DNA from: Candidatus Aphodoplasma excrementigallinarum
Lineage (GTDB): Bacteria; Bacillota; Clostridia; UBA1381; UMGS1253
DNA: 7,377 nucleotides
NCBI GenBank assembly: GCA_018713805.1
Contig: DVOF01000239.1
Location: 1-7,377 of the forward strand
Reading direction: 5' to 3'
Part shown: one piece after another, positions 1-6,474 of the stretch
Position numbering within the stretch: position 1 is the first letter of the stretch
Layout of the letters: each line of letters starts with the position of its first letter
Translations under genes and position numbers: made by a program
The notes under the pieces: generated by a model
What the model saw: the letters and a program-made list of their open reading frames with translations, nothing else
Told to the model about the DNA's origin: nothing
Database searches by the model: none

Positions 1-399
1 GAGGAGTACTACGATGAGGATGAACTCATCACGAACGATTACTATGACGAGCCGGAGGAGGAAGAGGTCGTTTCGAGCGGGTTTGGCCGGAAGAACAAGG
101 TAGTCAATATCCACGCGACGACACAGCTTAAAGTGGTTGTCATGCAGCCGGAGAGCTTTGAGGATGCGCGCGGCATTGCCGACCATCTCAAGACGAAGAA
201 GCCGGTCATCATCAACCTCGAATGCCTCGAAACCGATGTGGCAAGGCGGGTAGTCGATTTCCTCAGCGGCGCTGTGTATGGGCTGGACGGCAATATCCAG
301 AAGGTTTCGGCTGGGATCTTTTTGATTGCGCCGTACAATGTCAGCATTATGGGTGATTTTAAAAATGAACTGAAGAACAAAGGCCTGTTCAACTGGTGA
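1..399 (+). CDS. sepF: SepF, Z-ring tethering cell division protein (5' end missing)
   Basis: The reading frame is open from the first base and stops at TGA 397-399, so 132 C-terminal residues are visible and the start lies off the left edge. SepF is known to polymerise, bind the FtsZ C-terminal tail and tether Z-rings to the membrane through an N-terminal amphipathic helix; that helix is outside the window. The visible part opens with a very acidic, tyrosine-rich linker (about residues 1-24, with runs such as DEPEEEE). It continues with the compact SepF core: VVVMQPESFEDA, then KPVIINLECLE, the helix DVARRVVDFLSGAVYGLDG, and the closing strands KVSAGIFLIAPYNV. These match the family pattern of a QP..F.DA motif, a NLE motif and a G..Y...G..K...F...P.NV end. 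Position directly before yggT/ylmG, ylmH and divIVA is the classical Gram-positive context. Family assignment is secure; only the start is unknown. Confidence 0.94.
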   Translation, partial: EEYYDEDELITNDYYDEPEEEEVVSSGFGRKNKVVNIHATTQLKVVVMQPESFEDARGIADHLKTKKPVIINLECLETDVARRVVDFLSGAVYGLDGNIQKVSAGIFLIAPYNVSIMGDFKNELKNKGLFNW

Positions 400-436
400 G
401 AGGCCGCGGCCTATGGAAAGGAAAGGGAACCTATAG

Positions 437-700
437 TTGGCAATGATTAAGCTTGTGTTGACCTATCTGGCAAATGCGGTGATGCTGCTGATTATTATCC
501 GGTGTATCCTGTCGTGGATACCGGGGCTGCAAAACCGGTTTGTACAGATTGTGTACAACCTGACGGAGCCGCTGCTGGCTCCTGTCAGAAAGATGATTGG
601 TAAATTTACGGGCGGCAGGCCAATGGTGATTGACCTATCGCCTATTGTTGTATTTTTAATTATCGAGATTTTGATCGTTCCTGCCATCCGCGCGCTGTAA
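437..700 (+). CDS. ylmG: YggT/YlmG family small integral membrane protein
   Basis: An 87-residue hydrophobic protein of the YggT/YlmG family, whose members sit beside sepF in Gram-positives and have been linked to septation and nucleoid or chloroplast-nucleoid distribution; the biochemical role is not settled. Two membrane segments are visible, about residues 4-27 and 65-84. They flank a short loop with the family signature NLTEPLLAPVRKMI (41-54) followed by GGRPMVIDLSPIV. The length is normal for the one-repeat (two-helix) form. I chose the TTG at 437 because the purine-rich GGAAAGGAAAGGG (415-427) ends 9 bases upstream; the next candidate, ATG 443, would sit 15 bases away and drop only two residues. 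The gene lies 37 bases after sepF and 31 before ylmH, so it is almost certainly co-transcribed with both. The reading frame is intact, with no frameshift or truncation. Confidence 0.92.
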   Translation: MAMIKLVLTYLANAVMLLIIIRCILSWIPGLQNRFVQIVYNLTEPLLAPVRKMIGKFTGGRPMVIDLSPIVVFLIIEILIVPAIRAL

Positions 701-731
701 GCTGTATGGAGCGGGGAAGGAGAAACAGAAC

Positions 732-1511
732 GTGGATAAGAAGATACTTTCACAGGTCAGCGACGAACAGAAGCGGCTGGCCATTTCCAAAATCATTGAT
801 ACGGCCAATTTAGCCTCAAAGCATTTTGAGGCTAAATTTTCACATTTTTTAGACCCGGCAACGGTTTATTTTGTTCAAAGGTATCTGCATTTTGACGCAG
901 ATTTACAGGTGCGGCTCTGGGGCGGATACGAGGGCGCGGAGCGGCAGGTCCTGTGCTGTGCGCCCGAATGGGCGGAGGTGAGCGAGGAGGCTTTTCCGAT
1001 ATCTTGCATTAAGGCGCAGGGGTCGGCGTTCCATACGCTGTCGCATCGCGACTATCTGGGTGCGCTGATGGGGCTTGGCATTACGCGTGAGCAGATCGGC
1101 GATATCGCGGTGGAAGAAGGCGCGGCCTATATTTTCTGCAAGGCGGACATCGCCGCCTATATCTTACAAAATTTGCATAAGGTTGGTGCGGACGGCGTCA
1201 AACTGATGCAGATTGCGTGCGCGGACGCCGCCATAGCGGAGGAGCAAGGGACGGAAACGACGATAACCGTGGCGTCGCTGCGGCTCGACGCGGTTTTGGC
1301 GGGCGCGCTGAATATCTCGCGGGCGGCGGGGGCAGAATTGGTCAAATCGTGCAGGGTGCAGGTGAATTTTGAGCCGTGTGTAAATTTATCGCGGATTTTG
1401 TCGTGCGGGGACTTGATTTCCGTGCGTGGATTTGGTAGACTAAAGATTAGGAAAATTGAGGGAACGTCCAGGAAAGGGCGTACCTTTGTCCGCGTTATCC
1501 GGTATGCCTGA
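732..1511 (+). CDS. ylmH: YlmH-family S4 RNA-binding protein
   Basis: A 259-residue protein starting at GTG 732, with GGGGAAGGAG (713-722) ending 9 bases upstream. The N-terminal part (1-100) carries the YlmH-typical FLDP near 39-42. It is followed by the hallmark SHRDYLGALMGLGITREQIGDI (104-125) and a helical stretch to about 165. The C-terminal S4 RNA-binding domain spans about 181-240, from LRLDAVLAGALNISR through KSCRVQVNFEPC to GDLISVRGFGRLKI, and ends in a basic tail (RKGRTFVRVIRYA). YlmH is a paralogue of the small S4 protein RqcP. In B. subtilis it has been implicated in ribosome-associated quality control, binding stalled large subunits and supporting C-terminal tailing. Such a role here is inferred from family membership. 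Bases 781-900 are AT-rich (45 G/C of 120) against about 63% in a sampled line further into the gene, and include a perfect inverted repeat listed separately. Confidence 0.92.
   Translation: MDKKILSQVSDEQKRLAISKIIDTANLASKHFEAKFSHFLDPATVYFVQRYLHFDADLQVRLWGGYEGAERQVLCCAPEWAEVSEEAFPISCIKAQGSAFHTLSHRDYLGALMGLGITREQIGDIAVEEGAAYIFCKADIAAYILQNLHKVGADGVKLMQIACADAAIAEEQGTETTITVASLRLDAVLAGALNISRAAGAELVKSCRVQVNFEPCVNLSRILSCGDLISVRGFGRLKIRKIEGTSRKGRTFVRVIRYA
807..850 (+). other. Perfect 14-bp inverted repeat with T-rich tail inside ylmH
   Basis: Left arm AATTTAGCCTCAAA (807-820), loop GCAT (821-824), right arm TTTGAGGCTAAATT (825-838), then TTCACA and a run of six T (845-850). The arms pair perfectly. 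The repeat begins 75 bases into ylmH and encodes residues 26-36 without breaking the frame. It resembles an intrinsic terminator or attenuator, but the T-run is displaced by six bases and the stem is AT-rich, so termination efficiency is uncertain. The structure is seen directly; any regulatory role is inference. Confidence 0.6.
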
Positions 1512-1545
1512 GGGTATGAACCGGGCGAAAAAGAAATACAATACA

Positions 1546-1553
1546 TAAGGAGG
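1546..1553 (+). promoter_or_regulatory. Near-consensus Shine-Dalgarno of divIVA
   Basis: TAAGGAGG ends 8 bases before ATG 1562 and is the strongest ribosome binding site in the window; neighbouring genes have shorter or interrupted versions. It fixes the divIVA start and suggests that divIVA is translated more heavily than other genes of the operon, which would suit an abundant scaffold protein. The 50-base gap between ylmH and divIVA also has a TACAAT at 1537-1542, but I see no matching -35 element, so I do not call a promoter. Confidence 0.8.
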
Positions 1554-1561
1554 AACTGTCT

Positions 1562-2032
1562 ATGCTTACGCCGCTGGATATTGAGAACAGGGAATTTAAA
1601 AAGACAATGGGCGGATACAACCGCGACGACGTGGAAGACTTTATGAGCCTGCTTTTGGTGGACTATGAAAAGCTGTATAAGGAAAACCTTGCGTCGCGTG
1701 ATAAAATTGCGTCGCTAAGCGAGGCGGTGGAGCATTATAAAGGGCAGGAGGAAACGATGCAAAACGCCATTTTGGCGGCGCAGAAGGCGGCGGACTCGCT
1801 CGCGAAGACGGCGAACGACCAGGCCGACCTGATTATCCGTGAGGCAAAGGCAAAAGCGGCGGAGATCATCCGCGAGGCAAATGCAGAAATTGCAAAGCTG
1901 GAGTCAAAGTATGCGGAGATGAAACAGCAGGTCGAGAGCTATAAAATGCGTGTGAGCGCGATCATCAAGTCCCAGCTCGATATCCTGGACGACCTGAGCG
2001 CCGAGAGCGGCGCGCCCATAAGCAATGAATAG
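1562..2032 (+). CDS. divIVA: DivIVA family polar/septal scaffold protein
   Basis: A 156-residue DivIVA homologue, close to the 164 of B. subtilis. DivIVA binds negatively curved membrane at division sites and poles and recruits partners that vary by species (Min proteins, sporulation or wall-growth factors). The N-terminal membrane-binding module is clear: LTPLDIENREF (2-12), GGYNRDDVEDFM (17-28), then VDYEKLYKEN leading into the first coiled coil. A second long, charged helical region (about 60-145) is rich in Ala, Lys and Glu, with repeats such as REAKAKAAEIIREANAEI, as expected for the tetramerising coiled coil. The tail SAESGAPISNE is short. The residue pair equivalent to B. subtilis Phe17-Arg18 is Met16-Gly17 here. 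The stop codon lies 16 bases before the preferred ileS start, so the two genes are probably co-transcribed and perhaps translationally coupled. Confidence 0.96.
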   Translation: MLTPLDIENREFKKTMGGYNRDDVEDFMSLLLVDYEKLYKENLASRDKIASLSEAVEHYKGQEETMQNAILAAQKAADSLAKTANDQADLIIREAKAKAAEIIREANAEIAKLESKYAEMKQQVESYKMRVSAIIKSQLDILDDLSAESGAPISNE

Positions 2033-2048
2033 AAAGGACGAAGAGAGA

Positions 2049-4847
2049 ATGTCGGAAAAAGAGAAGAACTATAACGCAACGATAAAGCTGCCGTCGACGG
2101 GCTTCCCGATGCGCGGGAACCTCCCGCAGAGGGAGCCGGAGCTCATTAAAAAGTGGGAAGACGAGCGGATTTATTATAAAATGATTGACAAAAACCGCGG
2201 CAACCAGAGCTATATCCTGCATGATGGGCCGCCGTACGCGAACGGCGACATCCATATCGGGCACTCGCTCGATAAAATCCTGAAGGATTTTGTCATCAAA
2301 TATAAAAATATGCGTGGGTTCTTCGCACCGTATGTGCCCGGGTGGGACACGCATGGGCTGCCGATTGAGCAGCAGGCGATCAAAAAGCTTGGTATTAACC
2401 GTCACGAGGTCGGACCGGTCAAGTTCCGGCAGGCGTGCCGCGAGTTTGCGACCAAGTATGTCAGCAACCAGAAGGAGCAGTTCAAGCGGCTCGGTGTGCT
2501 GGGCGATTGGGACCATCCTTATATGACGTATACAAACGACTTTGTTGCAAAGCAGATCGAGATTTTCGGCGAGATGGCGGAGAAAGGGTTGATTTATAAG
2601 GGGTTAAAGCCGGTTTACTGGTGCCCCAAATGCGAGACGGCGCTTGCTGAGGCGGAGATCGAATATGCTGAGGACAAGACAAAGTCCATTTATGTAAAAT
2701 TTGCAGTAAAGGACGATAAGGGCAAGTTTGCCGGTCTGGAGAACGTCTATTTCGTGATCTGGACGACGACGACCTGGACGCTGCCGGGCAACGTGGCAAT
2801 CTGCCTGAACCCGGACTTTGACTATGCGGCGATCAAGGTAAATAATGGCGAAACGTACATTGTGGCAAAGGAACTGATCGACAGCGTATGCGCTGCGACC
2901 GGGATTGAAAGCTATGAGATCGTGGGCGAATACTTGGGCCGCGACCTCGAGTATATTACGTGCCAGCACCCGTTCATTGACCGGGAGTCGCTCGTGATTT
3001 TGGGCGACCACGTTACGCTTGACGCTGGTACAGGCTGTGTCCACACTGCGCCGGGTCACGGCGTGGAGGACTATATTGCGTGCCTGAATTACGACGTGGA
3101 GACCGTTGTACCCGTAGATGCACGGGGCTACCTCAACGAACTGGCCGGCGAGTTTGAAGGGCTGTATTACGCGGATTCCAATGAGAAGATTTTGGATAAG
3201 CTACGCGAGACAAACAGCTTGCTTGCGGCGGTGGAGATCATCCACCAGTACCCGCACTGCTGGCGCTGTGACGACCCGATCATCTTCCGCGCGGCGGAAC
3301 AGTGGTTTGCGTCGGTCGATAAGATCAAAGATGCGGCTGTTGAGGCGATCAATCAGGTAAAATGGATACCCGCATGGGGCCAGGACCGCATCACGTCGAT
3401 GGTGCGCGACCGCAACGACTGGTGTATCTCGCGTCAGAGAATGTGGGGCGTTGGTATTCCGATTTTCTACTGTAAGGAATGTGGGAAAGAGCTGATTAAC
3501 CGCGAGACGATTAAGCGGATTGCCAATGTAGTGCGGGAGCAGGGTTCGGATGCGTGGTATGCGCTGGATGCAAAGGAAATACTGGGCGACGGTTTCAAAT
3601 GTGAGGCTTGCGGCTGCACCGAGTTTACTAAGGAAAAGGACATCATGGACGTGTGGTTTGACAGCGGCTCGTCGCATATTGCCGTATGCGAGAACCATCC
3701 CGATTTGACCTGGCCGCCGGACTTGTATTCGGAAGGGCAGGACCAGTACCGCGGCTGGTTCCAGTCGTCGCTTCTGACAAGCGTTGCGACGCGCGGCCGT
3801 GCGCCGTACAGCGAGGTGCTGACGCATGGGTTCGTAGTGGACGGCGAAGGGAAAAAGATGTCCAAGTCGAAGGGCAATTCTGTTTCGCCGATGGAAATCG
3901 TGAAAAAATACGGCGCGGAAATCCTGCGGCTGTGGGTTGCGTCGTCTGACTTCAAGAGCGATATCCGTATTTCGGATGATATGCTCAAGCAGCTTTCCGA
4001 GGGCTACCGCAAAATCCGCAATACGGCGCGGTATATTTTGGGGAATCTTTCCGACTTTGACCCGAATACGGACATGGTCGAGTATAAGGATATGCTCGAG
4101 CTGGACCGCTGGGCGCTGATGCGCTTGAACGACGTGGTGAAGAAGTCGATCGCGGCGTATGATGCGTACGAATATTACGTGCTTTACCATGCGGTGCATA
4201 ACTTCTGCGTGGTTGATATGAGCAGTTTCTATCTCGATATTATTAAAGACCGGCTTTATACCGAAGAGGCGGGTGGCCTGAAGCGGCGCAGCGCGCAGAG
4301 CGCGATGTACCGCATCCTCGACACGCTGGCGCGTCTGCTTGCACCGGTACTGGCCTATACGACGGAGGAAATCTGGTCGTATTTGCCGCACCTTACGTCG
4401 CACGACACGGAAAGCGTGCTGTTCAACAGCATGCCGGAGTACGATGCGCAGCTCGTGGATGATGCGCTGGCGGAAAAGTGGGATAAGGTCATTGCAATCC
4501 GTGCAGACGTGCTCAAGGCGTTGGAAGAGGCGCGTGCAGAGAAAGTAATCGGCCAGTCGCTTGCGGCGGATATTACGGTTTATGCAGACGAAAAGACGAA
4601 GGGCTTTTTGTCGGAGATGAAGGACGAACTTGCGACGATATTCATTGTGTCGCGTGTTGCGCTTGCGGACATGGCGGACGCACCAGCGGGCGCGGTGGAA
4701 GGCGAGATTGTTAAGACGCTGGTTGCGCCGGCGGCTGGCGAGAAGTGCGAACGCTGCTGGATTTATACCGACGACATCGGCAGCGACGCGGCGCACCCGA
4801 CGCTTTGCGCGCGTTGTGCCGGCGTAGTGTCCAAGATAGAAGAATAA
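2049..4847 (+). CDS. ileS: Isoleucyl-tRNA synthetase
   Basis: Class I aminoacyl-tRNA synthetase that attaches isoleucine to tRNA-Ile in the cytoplasm and edits mischarged valine. From ATG 2049 it is 932 residues, the usual bacterial length. Catalytic motifs are intact: HIGH at 69-72 (within DGPPYANGDIHIGH) and KMSKS at 603-607. The CP1 editing domain carries WTTTTWTLPGN (238-248) and HTAPGHGVEDY, whose Asp341 corresponds to the known editing aspartate. WCISRQRMWG is at 458-467 and WFDSGSSH is also present. The C-terminal zinc finger has Cys900, Cys903, Cys920 and Cys923, typical of the IleS1 type. A second CxxC pair (475/478 and 518/521) is also present. I chose 2049 over in-frame ATG 2025 because AAAGGA (2033-2038) is well spaced for 2049, whereas 2025 lies inside divIVA without a clear binding site. 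It ends in tandem stops (TAATAA). Confidence 0.99.
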   Translation: MSEKEKNYNATIKLPSTGFPMRGNLPQREPELIKKWEDERIYYKMIDKNRGNQSYILHDGPPYANGDIHIGHSLDKILKDFVIKYKNMRGFFAPYVPGWDTHGLPIEQQAIKKLGINRHEVGPVKFRQACREFATKYVSNQKEQFKRLGVLGDWDHPYMTYTNDFVAKQIEIFGEMAEKGLIYKGLKPVYWCPKCETALAEAEIEYAEDKTKSIYVKFAVKDDKGKFAGLENVYFVIWTTTTWTLPGNVAICLNPDFDYAAIKVNNGETYIVAKELIDSVCAATGIESYEIVGEYLGRDLEYITCQHPFIDRESLVILGDHVTLDAGTGCVHTAPGHGVEDYIACLNYDVETVVPVDARGYLNELAGEFEGLYYADSNEKILDKLRETNSLLAAVEIIHQYPHCWRCDDPIIFRAAEQWFASVDKIKDAAVEAINQVKWIPAWGQDRITSMVRDRNDWCISRQRMWGVGIPIFYCKECGKELINRETIKRIANVVREQGSDAWYALDAKEILGDGFKCEACGCTEFTKEKDIMDVWFDSGSSHIAVCENHPDLTWPPDLYSEGQDQYRGWFQSSLLTSVATRGRAPYSEVLTHGFVVDGEGKKMSKSKGNSVSPMEIVKKYGAEILRLWVASSDFKSDIRISDDMLKQLSEGYRKIRNTARYILGNLSDFDPNTDMVEYKDMLELDRWALMRLNDVVKKSIAAYDAYEYYVLYHAVHNFCVVDMSSFYLDIIKDRLYTEEAGGLKRRSAQSAMYRILDTLARLLAPVLAYTTEEIWSYLPHLTSHDTESVLFNSMPEYDAQLVDDALAEKWDKVIAIRADVLKALEEARAEKVIGQSLAADITVYADEKTKGFLSEMKDELATIFIVSRVALADMADAPAGAVEGEIVKTLVAPAAGEKCERCWIYTDDIGSDAAHPTLCARCAGVVSKIEE

Positions 4848-4864
4848 TAAGCGGGCAGATGATT

Positions 4865-4888
4865 GGGAAGGCAGGGGTCTGCCTTCCC
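4865..4888 (+). terminator. Probable intrinsic terminator after ileS
   Basis: GGGAAGGCAG (4865-4874) pairs perfectly with CTGCCTTCCC (4879-4888) around a GGGT loop, 17 bases after the ileS stop. The stem is GC-rich and is followed by TTCGCTTTGCCTGTTT, which is T-rich but interrupted. Position and shape fit a Rho-independent terminator that ends or attenuates the sepF-ileS transcript. The broken T-tract suggests partial readthrough into the acetyltransferase gene and aroB. Confidence 0.72.
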
Positions 4889-4924
4889 TTCGCTTTGCCT
4901 GTTTACAGTTTGGATGGGACGTCT

Positions 4925-5326
4925 ATGGGGATAGATTATCTTGAAACAAAAGAGTTTTCAGCAGGGCAATTAGAAGAACTGTTTTTGTCCGTTGGATGGG
5001 ATTCTGGAAAATACCCGGATAAACTGGTTCGTGCCATGCGGCGCTCCTCACATGTGATATCCGCATGGGACAATGGCCGGCTCGTAGGGCTGCTGCGCAG
5101 CCTTGACGACGGGGAAACGGTTGCATTCCTGCATTATCTGCTGGTGCATCCGGCGTATCAGGGCAGGCACATTGGCGCGGGTTTGATGGAGCGTATGCTT
5201 TGTAAATATACGGATATGCTCCACATCAAAATCATGCCTTCCGACCCAAAAACAATACCGTTTTATCAAAAATTTGGATTTCGGCAATATGAAAACTATA
5301 CGGCTATGGAAATTATGCGGCTGTAA
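4925..5326 (+). CDS. Small GNAT-family N-acetyltransferase, substrate unknown
   Basis: A 133-residue single-domain GNAT protein that would transfer acetyl from acetyl-CoA to an amine; the substrate cannot be told from sequence. The acetyl-CoA pyrophosphate-binding motif is visible as VHPAYQGRHIGAGLMERML, with the R-x-x-G-x-G core at 81-86. It is preceded by the strand VAFLHYLLV (66-74) and followed by the late motif IPFYQKFGFRQYEN (111-124). The frame extends upstream into ileS, but ATG 4925 is preferred: it lies beyond the terminator hairpin, gives the usual length for this family and has a weak GGATGGG (4912-4918) upstream. ATG 4859 would place the hairpin inside the gene, and TTG 4910 is possible but lacks a ribosome binding site. 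G+C is lower than in neighbours (173 of 360 in 4921-5280, with ends near 37%), hinting at separate ancestry. It sits 77 bases after ileS and 40 before aroB. Confidence 0.87.
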   Translation: MGIDYLETKEFSAGQLEELFLSVGWDSGKYPDKLVRAMRRSSHVISAWDNGRLVGLLRSLDDGETVAFLHYLLVHPAYQGRHIGAGLMERMLCKYTDMLHIKIMPSDPKTIPFYQKFGFRQYENYTAMEIMRL

Positions 5327-5366
5327 AAATGGATAGCAGTTGTCAAACAGGAAATGGAGTATCATT

Positions 5367-6452
5367 ATGCAAAACCTTCATCTTGATTTTGGAAAAAGAA
5401 GCTATGATATCGTAATCAGCGATTCCTTTGCAGAGTTCCCGCGCGCGTTTTCGGCGGTGTGCGGCGGCAAGGTGCTGATCGTGACGGATTCAAATGTTGC
5501 GCCGCTGTATCTGGACGAGGTGCGGCGGCTGTTATACTGCGCGGGGTTCAGCCGGGAAGGCACGGCCGACCTCGTTATAGAAGCGGGCGAGCAGAGCAAG
5601 AACATGGACATGCTGCAAACGATTTATGACGCGTGTATCCGCTGCGGGCTGGACCGTAAAAGCACAATTCTTGCGCTGGGCGGCGGCGTAGTCGGCGACA
5701 TGGCGGGCTATGCGGCGGCGACGTATATGCGCGGCGTCCGGTTTGTGCAGGTTCCGACGACGCTTTTGGCACAGACGGACAGCAGTGTGGGCGGCAAGGT
5801 CGGGATCGACTATGCCGGGGTGAAAAATATTGTCGGCGCTTTCAAGCAGCCCGCGCTTGTATATATCAACACAAATACGCTCAAATCGCTCCCGAGGCGG
5901 GAGATTTCTGCCGGTATGGCGGAGGTTATCAAATACGGCGTCATCAAAAACGCCGCGTTTTTGGAGTATCTGGACGAAAAGCGCGACAAGGTCAATGCGC
6001 TCGATGCGGAAACGATGCAGACGGTGATTTACAACTGCTGTGCCGTCAAGGCCGCCGTCGTCCAGCAGGACGAAACGGAGACCGGCCTGCGCGCTATCTT
6101 AAACTTTGGGCATACGGTCGGCCACGGGATTGAAAGCGCGAAGGACTTCGCGCTGCTGCATGGCGAATGCGTTGCGCTCGGCATGCTCGCCGCGCTGGAC
6201 ATTGCGCTGGGGCGCGGGTACGTCAGCGAAGCGGATTTGGACAAGTGCCGGAACCTGTTGCGCGCTTACGGCCTTCCGGAAAAGACGGGCGGAGTCAGCA
6301 TAAAGCAGGTGCTCGAATATATGAAAAACGATAAAAAGAAGGAAAACGGCAGCCTGCGCTTTGTTTTGCCGCGCCCGGTGGGGGTGGCGGACGTCTATAA
6401 CGACGTGACGCAGGCAGAGCTTGTGCATGCGGTTGAAACGGTACTGGAATAA
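5367..6452 (+). CDS. aroB: 3-dehydroquinate synthase
   Basis: AroB converts DAHP to 3-dehydroquinate, the second step of the shikimate pathway to aromatic amino acids, using NAD and a divalent metal, usually zinc. From ATG 5367 it has 361 residues, the normal length. The NAD-binding GGGVVGD is at 105-111, followed by GYAAATYMRG and VPTTLLAQTDSSVGGK. Metal ligands are all present: Glu186 in GMAEVIKYG, His249 in NFGHTVGHG and His265 in LLHGE. An in-frame TTG at 5340 exists, but TGGAG (5355-5359) ends 7 bases before 5367, so I prefer the ATG. The gene is intact and its composition matches the core genes, unlike the acetyltransferase upstream. No other aro gene is visible in the window, and aroB is not part of this cluster in B. 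subtilis. It ends 22 bases before lspA, so the two are probably co-transcribed. Confidence 0.98.
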   Translation: MQNLHLDFGKRSYDIVISDSFAEFPRAFSAVCGGKVLIVTDSNVAPLYLDEVRRLLYCAGFSREGTADLVIEAGEQSKNMDMLQTIYDACIRCGLDRKSTILALGGGVVGDMAGYAAATYMRGVRFVQVPTTLLAQTDSSVGGKVGIDYAGVKNIVGAFKQPALVYINTNTLKSLPRREISAGMAEVIKYGVIKNAAFLEYLDEKRDKVNALDAETMQTVIYNCCAVKAAVVQQDETETGLRAILNFGHTVGHGIESAKDFALLHGECVALGMLAALDIALGRGYVSEADLDKCRNLLRAYGLPEKTGGVSIKQVLEYMKNDKKKENGSLRFVLPRPVGVADVYNDVTQAELVHAVETVLE

Positions 6453-6474
6453 TAGAGATTAAGGCGGTTGTGGC

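Noticed and set aside
401..412. 12-base perfect palindrome AGGCCGCGGCCT between sepF and yggT
   Set aside because: It has no loop or T-run for a terminator and no second copy to suggest an operator; a GC-rich palindrome this short is weak evidence alone.
1998..2013. GCGCCG / CGGCGC hairpin near the end of divIVA, before ileS
   Set aside because: It is short, has no T-tract and does not cover the ileS Shine-Dalgarno; GC-rich coding sequence explains it.
3201..4796. A 531-residue open frame on the minus strand, antisense to ileS
   Set aside because: It lies wholly within a certain ileS gene, is rich in Arg, His and Ile as antisense shadows of G/C-ending codons usually are, and shows no recognisable domain.
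4745..4924. Upstream extension of the acetyltransferase frame into ileS
   Set aside because: The extension overlaps the IleS zinc finger in another frame, is Arg-rich shadow sequence and would run through the terminator hairpin; ATG 4925 gives the normal domain length.
5340..5368. TTGTCA and CATTAT as a possible promoter for aroB
   Set aside because: Spacing is 17 bases, but the -10 match is poor and transcription would begin inside the aroB coding region, after its Shine-Dalgarno.
5936..5962. Terminator-like CGGCGT / ACGCCG stem followed by TTTTT inside aroB
   Set aside because: The stem has only six base pairs with an eight-base loop, which is expected by chance in several kb, and it lies in a conserved coding stretch next to the Glu186 motif.
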